Positions 59,065 through 64,000 of a DNA stretch of 64,000 nt are shown piece by piece. The position numbers and the translations under genes were made by a program. Below the pieces are notes generated by a model. It ran no database searches and was not told the origin of the DNA. It saw nothing but the letters and a program-made list of their open reading frames with translations. This stretch comes from Allantophomopsis cytisporea (lineage: Eukaryota; Ascomycota; Leotiomycetes; Phacidiales; Phacidiaceae), in the NCBI GenBank assembly GCA_024752435.1, contig CP103026.1:806001-870000 (forward strand), written 5' to 3'. Each line of letters begins with the position of its first letter. Position 1 is the stretch's first letter.

Positions 59065-59618
59065 TGAGGAACGAGTACTCTTTAATTTCTTTGGTCTTAA
59101 AAACAGTCATGATTAGCGTTAAGATTGGGTATTGGAGTTCATGGTATTGTTAAAGCGGAAGATGAACAACGGGTCCACACCCAGGTTATGACTTCAAGTA
59201 GTCTTTATTGCGTATAGATTTACTGGCAGATGTATGTCCTACATGGTGTCTATCATGCTCTTTACAAGTCTATTATCCTTTGTCGTACACTAGCAGTTGT
59301 CATACTACCAGGTGTACTGCTACCTAGGGCCCATGGTCCTTCGCAAAGCCTATTGTTTTCTTAGCACTATATTTCGCCTAAGTGGTATTTTCTTTAGATG
59401 TATCTCCGCCTAAGCAATAAGGGAGACAACTGCCGCATGCAATTCTGCTTTTTTTTAAAATAAAAAAAATGGTGTCCATAGAAGTGTTTAATAGGCGGAC
59501 AAGTGCAGTTGACCCCATGTATGAAGCAGAAGGCCACAGCCAGAAAGCTTTGTTTCCCTTAGGTGCTTCAAGAAGGTATGTCCTGTTGCTCAAACTCGCC
59601 TAATTCTTGTATATTCAA
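59065..59618. other. spacer between convergent genes
   Basis: 3' flanks. A T/A homopolymer run lies near 59450-59470. No gene recognised. Confidence 0.5.
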
Positions 59619-60733
59619 TCAAGGTGCTTGTGCCATTCGCACCTCAATAATAGCTCTCCTGACCCCATCAGTTTCCTCTCTGATCTGCTGTACTGTTCCC
59701 ATCTTTGCTCGAACTGCATCACAGAAATCCTCAATCGACCCACCAACACCAAAATAGACCTTTTTCGCTGCCACCAGCGCCGAGCTACTCCTCGACTTCA
59801 AGATTTCCATGAGAGCATCCGTGAAGAAGGTCGTAGCGGCAGGCGAGTAGATAGTCTCCGCCGCTAGAACTAAAGAACTTGTCGTGGCAAATGGCATAGA
59901 TGTAGTGACATGCAACACGAATTCTGGGCCCCAGCAGCCCGAGAAGAAGTGCAGTGTGATCGCACTGTTTGCCAACTTGGCGTGGAAGGCTTGGAGAAGC
60001 TCGGTCGTGATCTCTAGTTCTCCTTCTTCCTCGAATGAGCTGCCCTGCTCACATTGTGCCCAGGAGAGAATCAGGTTGGGCAAGGTGACGAGCTGGAGGA
60101 CTGTGGGGTTATAATCGGCTGCTCCAAGAGTAAGAGCACCAGATCCAATCTTTGCCTGCAACTGCCACTGAAAGAGTGCAAGACTCGGGAGTGCAGTTCC
60201 GCATCCCATCTGCAACGAGTAAGCATTATTGTCTAAAACTTACGGTTGGGAAATAATAGATTCTTCAACCCATCCACGTGACTTACCTCCAGAACAGTTT
60301 TTGGATCCTTAACATGGCCCATCTTGCTGAGACGTTGAGCAAGGACCTTAACCAGATCGACAGAACTTTCCCAGCTCTTGAAGCCGCCTTCATATACTCC
60401 AGTCTTGACATCGTCCTTACCCAATCCTACATCGTCATCCTGCGCCATAAGTTGCAACCTTACGTCCCACAATTCCCTCCTCGGAATCCCAATAACACTC
60501 CCATCATCCAGCGTGACCTTCAAAGTGGTATAGGCGATTTTCTCAGGAAGTTCGTCCAACAGTTCCGCAAGACTATGGGTTTTGGCCGGTAACATAGGCT
60601 GTCCTGCTACGGGGAACGCCGTGTTGGATGGCCGCCGCAATGTGCCTGTCTCCGCAGCAAAACTTGGAGCTTCAGGCTCCATATCTTGGTCTATATCATC
60701 GCCTGAGAAGCCAAAACTGAATGACGAAGACAT
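59619..60733 (-). CDS. hpm1: protein-histidine N-methyltransferase HPM1 (METTL18 family)
   Basis: Two exons, 60733-60287 and 60209-59619, with a 77-base intron give 345 residues. The N terminus MSSSFSFGFSGDDIDQDMEP is acidic and Phe/Gly-rich. The seven-beta-strand methyltransferase has its SAM motif split by the intron: DPKTVLE|MGCGTALPSLALF. It then has LGAADYNPTVLQLVTLPNLI (motif II) and VLAAETIYSPAATTFFTDAL. In yeast, Hpm1 methylates a histidine of ribosomal protein Rpl3; METTL18 does the same in animals. Splicing is needed to bring the Gly-rich SAM loop into frame, which fixes the junction. Confidence 0.92.
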
Positions 60734-62043
60734 TTTGGCTGTGGGGAATTGTGTGTATACTTGCGCTTGGGAATTTTTGGGGATTTTGTATGAGAAGTTT
60801 GGCGGGAGCTTGCGGCAGAATGCTCAGATGTGGTTAGGCGTCTGGATGCTTTGGTTCATGATACTTTATCAGAACCCCTGCCAAAAGGTGTAGTATAGAG
60901 AAGATTTCAGGACTTCTTGCTCTACTTATGAAGTGAAAAGAGAAACTTTGTGATTATGTATTTTACATTTTCTTCTCATTTTTCCTTTTTGTTCACATTC
61001 TTTTCAGGAGATTCAATCCGGTGCATGCAAGGAGGGCGGCGAATTTATTTTAGAGTAATTCAAGTGTAAAGAAAACAAAACATGGTAATCTTTTTAAAAT
61101 ATGCTCTGAAGCGGTTTTGACTTACTTTCAAACAACTTTCGGGTTAGCCAAGTAAAGATCCCAGTGAAATATCGGAAAGAGTGAGCTAGGTTATATATAG
61201 TCCTGTATTCTGTAATATGCTTTGTTACCATGGATCAATCGTGTAATCATCAGCTGCCATACTCTGCAGCCATCACTATTCTGTGTTTTGTCACAGGTCG
61301 AAGAGTCAATCAGATCCATAGCACCAGTCGGAAATAGCAAATGGGATTGTGGCTTAAGGGAGTTCCAGTTAGTAAATACAAAATTTGTAATACTAGTAGC
61401 TAGGACTGTATATATAAATAGAGCTGCGAATAAGTTCCGACAAAACCTAACTGTCACTGGCTCTCAACTTACCCCAATTTCTTGCTGATCAAATAATAAT
61501 CATTTATATCTAAGGAGCTACACAAGCACAGAACGAATAATATAGTGTCGGTCATAATCAGCTACTCGCTAGTTTCCTGTACTATCCTCTTGAAAGGATG
61601 GAAGTCAATAGGGAACAAAAGTTGAGGAGCTGGTAAGTGAGTACTCAGCGATATCCATAACCAGTCGAATTGCTATGTAATGGTACATAAAGGAAATAGA
61701 GTTAACTAAATCACACCTGCAGCAAGTGAAGGCACAAGCACAATCATTGAACAACATTGATAAAAAACAAAAGTACTTGAAAAAGTCTGTAATTTAAGCC
61801 CTTTACATTACGAATAAGGGTATGTTTTGAGCTGACGGACTCTTACTGAGCCCCCTAAAAATCCTCTGAAACAGGAGCAGAAGAAGTCATGAGTCGTGTT
61901 ATTCAAACAGTGGATATCCAGCGCCATTCCCCGGAAAGACTCCTCCAATGCAATTGGCCAATCGCTAGTTGCCACTCCAAATATATCCATAAAATAATCA
62001 AAACACCGTTATAAACAGAATCATCATGCCGTGCTGACTCCAT
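60734..62043. other. AT-rich spacer between hpm1 and the dep1-type gene
   Basis: No gene supported on either strand. The stretch from about 60900 to 62000 is visibly AT-rich with many TA steps and no repeats recognised. A mutated (RIP-type) transposon remnant is possible but not shown. Confidence 0.5.
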
Positions 62044-64000
62044 TCAATGATGACTTATCCTCTCCGGGCCAGGAGCGAAAACATCTGCAAGTGCACTGCG
62101 CTCTGCGTTCCACATATGCTCAGTCTGGGCTGATAGACCATTGTGGATATTCGATGACTGAGTATGCTCTGATGGAGGAGGCGGCACCGAGGACTGTGTT
62201 GCCTTGGGTGACATTGATTGTAATCGACTCGCCAAGGGTGACGGTACAGCCTTGTTATGTGAGTGGGAGGGGCCTGCGAAAGTATTATGATTATGTGGAG
62301 ATGCGCGGCCTATTGGAGCTCCTAGAAATGTGCCGACAGAAGGTTTACCATTCTCGCTTTGTTGAGTCGGATTTGCTGAGAAGGGACTTTGTGTTCGAGG
62401 TGTGTGGTGGCCAGATGCTTGTCTTGAGAGTAAATGTGCATGCGAAGGATGCTGGGGATTTGCCCATGGAGTCGATTCAATAAATTGCTGCTCAGCTGGA
62501 TAACCCGACGCAGTTGATGCAGCACGCAAGGCTGCGATCTCGGACATTGCACCGGTCGGAAGGCCTCTGTGTCTAGGTCGAGCCGTCTGCTGTAGTTGGG
62601 GCTGGGACTGAAAGGCCATCGTCAGTGGACAGAGCCAACAAAAGACTTAAGAGTATACAAACTTACTCCTAGTATCTCCTTCAAGTCCATATCTCGCTCA
62701 GATGGCGTCGCTGCACCCATCGGCGGTGCAGCAGGAAAACCAACGTACTTTGCGACTCCAGACAGTATAGAAACCTCCTTGTTGTATGCTGCTTGATGAA
62801 GTATTTGGGTCGATCGACGAGTTGGAAATTTCAAGGTATACTCTGTTCCACTTCCTGCATATGCACGACGATCATGTTGTACTTCATACCACTGCTTGCC
62901 TAGAAGCTCGATCTTCTTCTCTCGAATATCGCGTACTTCCTGGTAATATTGTCCCAGAATTTGGCTGCGCCTTGCAACTGCAAAAGTTTTCAGACTTTGT
63001 ACACCCAGTTCTTTCTGATGATTTGCAATTCGAATCTTTTCGTCTCGACGAGCATCAATACATCTGAGCATGGCGATATAATCGGGATGTGTTGGTGCAC
63101 TCAATCGCAACAGCTTCTCTTCATGAGTGACTTGAGCAATTCGCTCATCGTACAATCTACATAACAGAAAAGTCAGTATATGCATGTCTAGGACACGAAT
63201 CATGTTTACCTGTCTCTGAATGTTGCGAAGCGCTTTTCTATTGACGTGAGTTGCTCCAACGCAACCCTCTTTTTCTCGACTGCAATAATTGTCAGCATTG
63301 TGAATGATGTACACTTGAGATCGAAAACAAAACTCACGCTCTTCCTCGTTCTTTGTTGCGATATCAACTTCGTCTTCAACGTCTTGGTCCGCATTGTCGT
63401 CCTCTCCTAGAACACCATTGCCTTTGACTGATGCCGCTGGAGTATCAGTGCTATTGGGACCGTTGCTAAGAGTAGAGTCCGAGTTCGTTTTCCGTGTCCT
63501 ACTAGGACGTTGTTTAACTTGTGTATTTGGCTTCTGTATAATAGCTGGGGGTTCTTCTTCTTCGTCCTCATTATCGTTGGTAGCAGGCTCTTCTTCATTG
63601 TCGCCCTCTTCATCGGCGTCTTCGTCATCTTCGTCGCGACTTGTGGGTAGCTGTTCGTCGGCCTCATCATCAATGATTACGTGCTCATCATCGAGATCTT
63701 CGTTCTCATGACCAACGATTGTTCCTGTGCGTTTCAATGCAGGTTCGTCGTCAGTAAGTACATCGCCAACCCCACCAAAGATTGATGGTCGCTTGCGTTT
63801 TCGACTATTTGCATCAGCAATCTTTTGTGCTTCTCCCGCAGGGTCCAAAGATGTGGATGCGGTTGTGGTATTCTTCTCCGCCTCGTCGTCACTGATACTC
63901 TTAGATGAACCGTCGACTGATTGATCCTCATCAGACAGAGGCTCATCGTCGTCGTCGTCGTCGTCGTCCTCCTCCTCTTCCTCCTCATCGACGTTCGCAG
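62044..64000 (-). CDS. dep1: Dep1/Sds3-like subunit of the Rpd3L histone deacetylase complex (5' end outside the window)
   Basis: Four exons within the window: >64000-63338, 63279-63210, 63156-62667 and 62607-62044, joined at introns of 58, 53 and 59 bases. The frame is open to the edge, so the start lies beyond; the TTG at 63848 is not a real start. The visible N-terminal part is acidic (VDEEEEEDDDDDDDDEPLSD; GDNEEEPATNDNEDEEEEP) with one basic patch (RKRKRPSIFGGVGD). The core reads EKKRVALEQLTSIEKRFATF, LYDERIAQVTHEEKLLRLSA and FPTRRSTQILHQAAYNKEVS, the Sds3/Dep1 coiled-coil and capping pattern. The C-terminal 185 residues are polar and disordered. Rpd3L deacetylates histones at promoters. 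The Sds3 paralogue is the alternative assignment. Confidence 0.82.

Noticed and set aside
63734..63988. Arg/Thr-rich frame at the right edge
   Set aside because: Alternative frame of the acidic Asp/Glu repeat at the 5' end of the dep1-type gene; the dep1 frame is open to the edge and continues into the conserved core.

Overview
The window is a gene-dense stretch of nuclear DNA from a filamentous ascomycete (Pezizomycotina). The signs are short GT-AG introns, mostly 47-140 bases with CTAAC/CTGAC-like branch points; fungal families such as GH76 DFG5, Kre9/Knh1-type GPI proteins, a Zn2Cys6 regulator and a multi-PAS hybrid histidine kinase; and long AT-rich spacers with microsatellites. A leotiomycete (Sclerotiniaceae-like) source is plausible, but the sequence alone does not prove it. 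I reconstructed 28 protein genes, most of them by joining exons at visible splice sites, plus one doubtful small ORF. Genes at both window edges are cut.

Left part (1-24.6 kb): COP9 signalosome subunit 4 (cut), DFG5 cell-wall mannosidase, U4/U6 snRNP protein PRP4, a ~1490-residue hybrid histidine kinase, two unrecognised nuclear/coiled-coil proteins, F1Fo-ATP synthase subunit e, dynein intermediate chain, oligosaccharyltransferase STT3 and an Old Yellow Enzyme. These are mostly conserved housekeeping genes.

Middle (24.6-37 kb): a gene-poor zone. It has one long low-complexity gene with two CxxC pairs, two related GPI-anchored Kre9/Knh-domain proteins that look like an old tandem duplication, and long spacers with a large (AAT)n tract, a (CT)n tract inside an intron and other microsatellites.

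Right part (37-64 kb): compact again. It holds a SET/MYND protein, the ER nucleotide-exchange factor SIL1, a small chromodomain protein, a small mitochondrial protein resembling a complex I 17.8 kDa subunit, a second SET protein, SPT2, ribosomal proteins P2 and uS19 (RPS15), a NUFIP1/CCCH protein, RNA polymerase III subunit RPC25, cystathionine gamma-lyase, a UPC2-like Zn2Cys6 regulator, an ankyrin protein with a STAND/NLR-like N terminus, the histidine methyltransferase HPM1, and a Dep1/Sds3-like Rpd3L subunit (cut). Chromatin factors (two SET, chromodomain, SPT2, Dep1) and translation factors (P2, uS19, RPC25, NUFIP1, HPM1) are each over-represented here, but nothing shows that they are co-regulated.

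I found no rRNA, no intact tRNA, no intact transposon, no CRISPR and no secondary-metabolite cluster. The most interesting items are the truncated NLR-like ankyrin protein, a pair of near-identical 51-base introns flanking a 36-base exon, a frame-preserving intron inside a SET domain, very small first coding exons in several genes, and a recurrent AAGGTACCTT palindrome in spacers.
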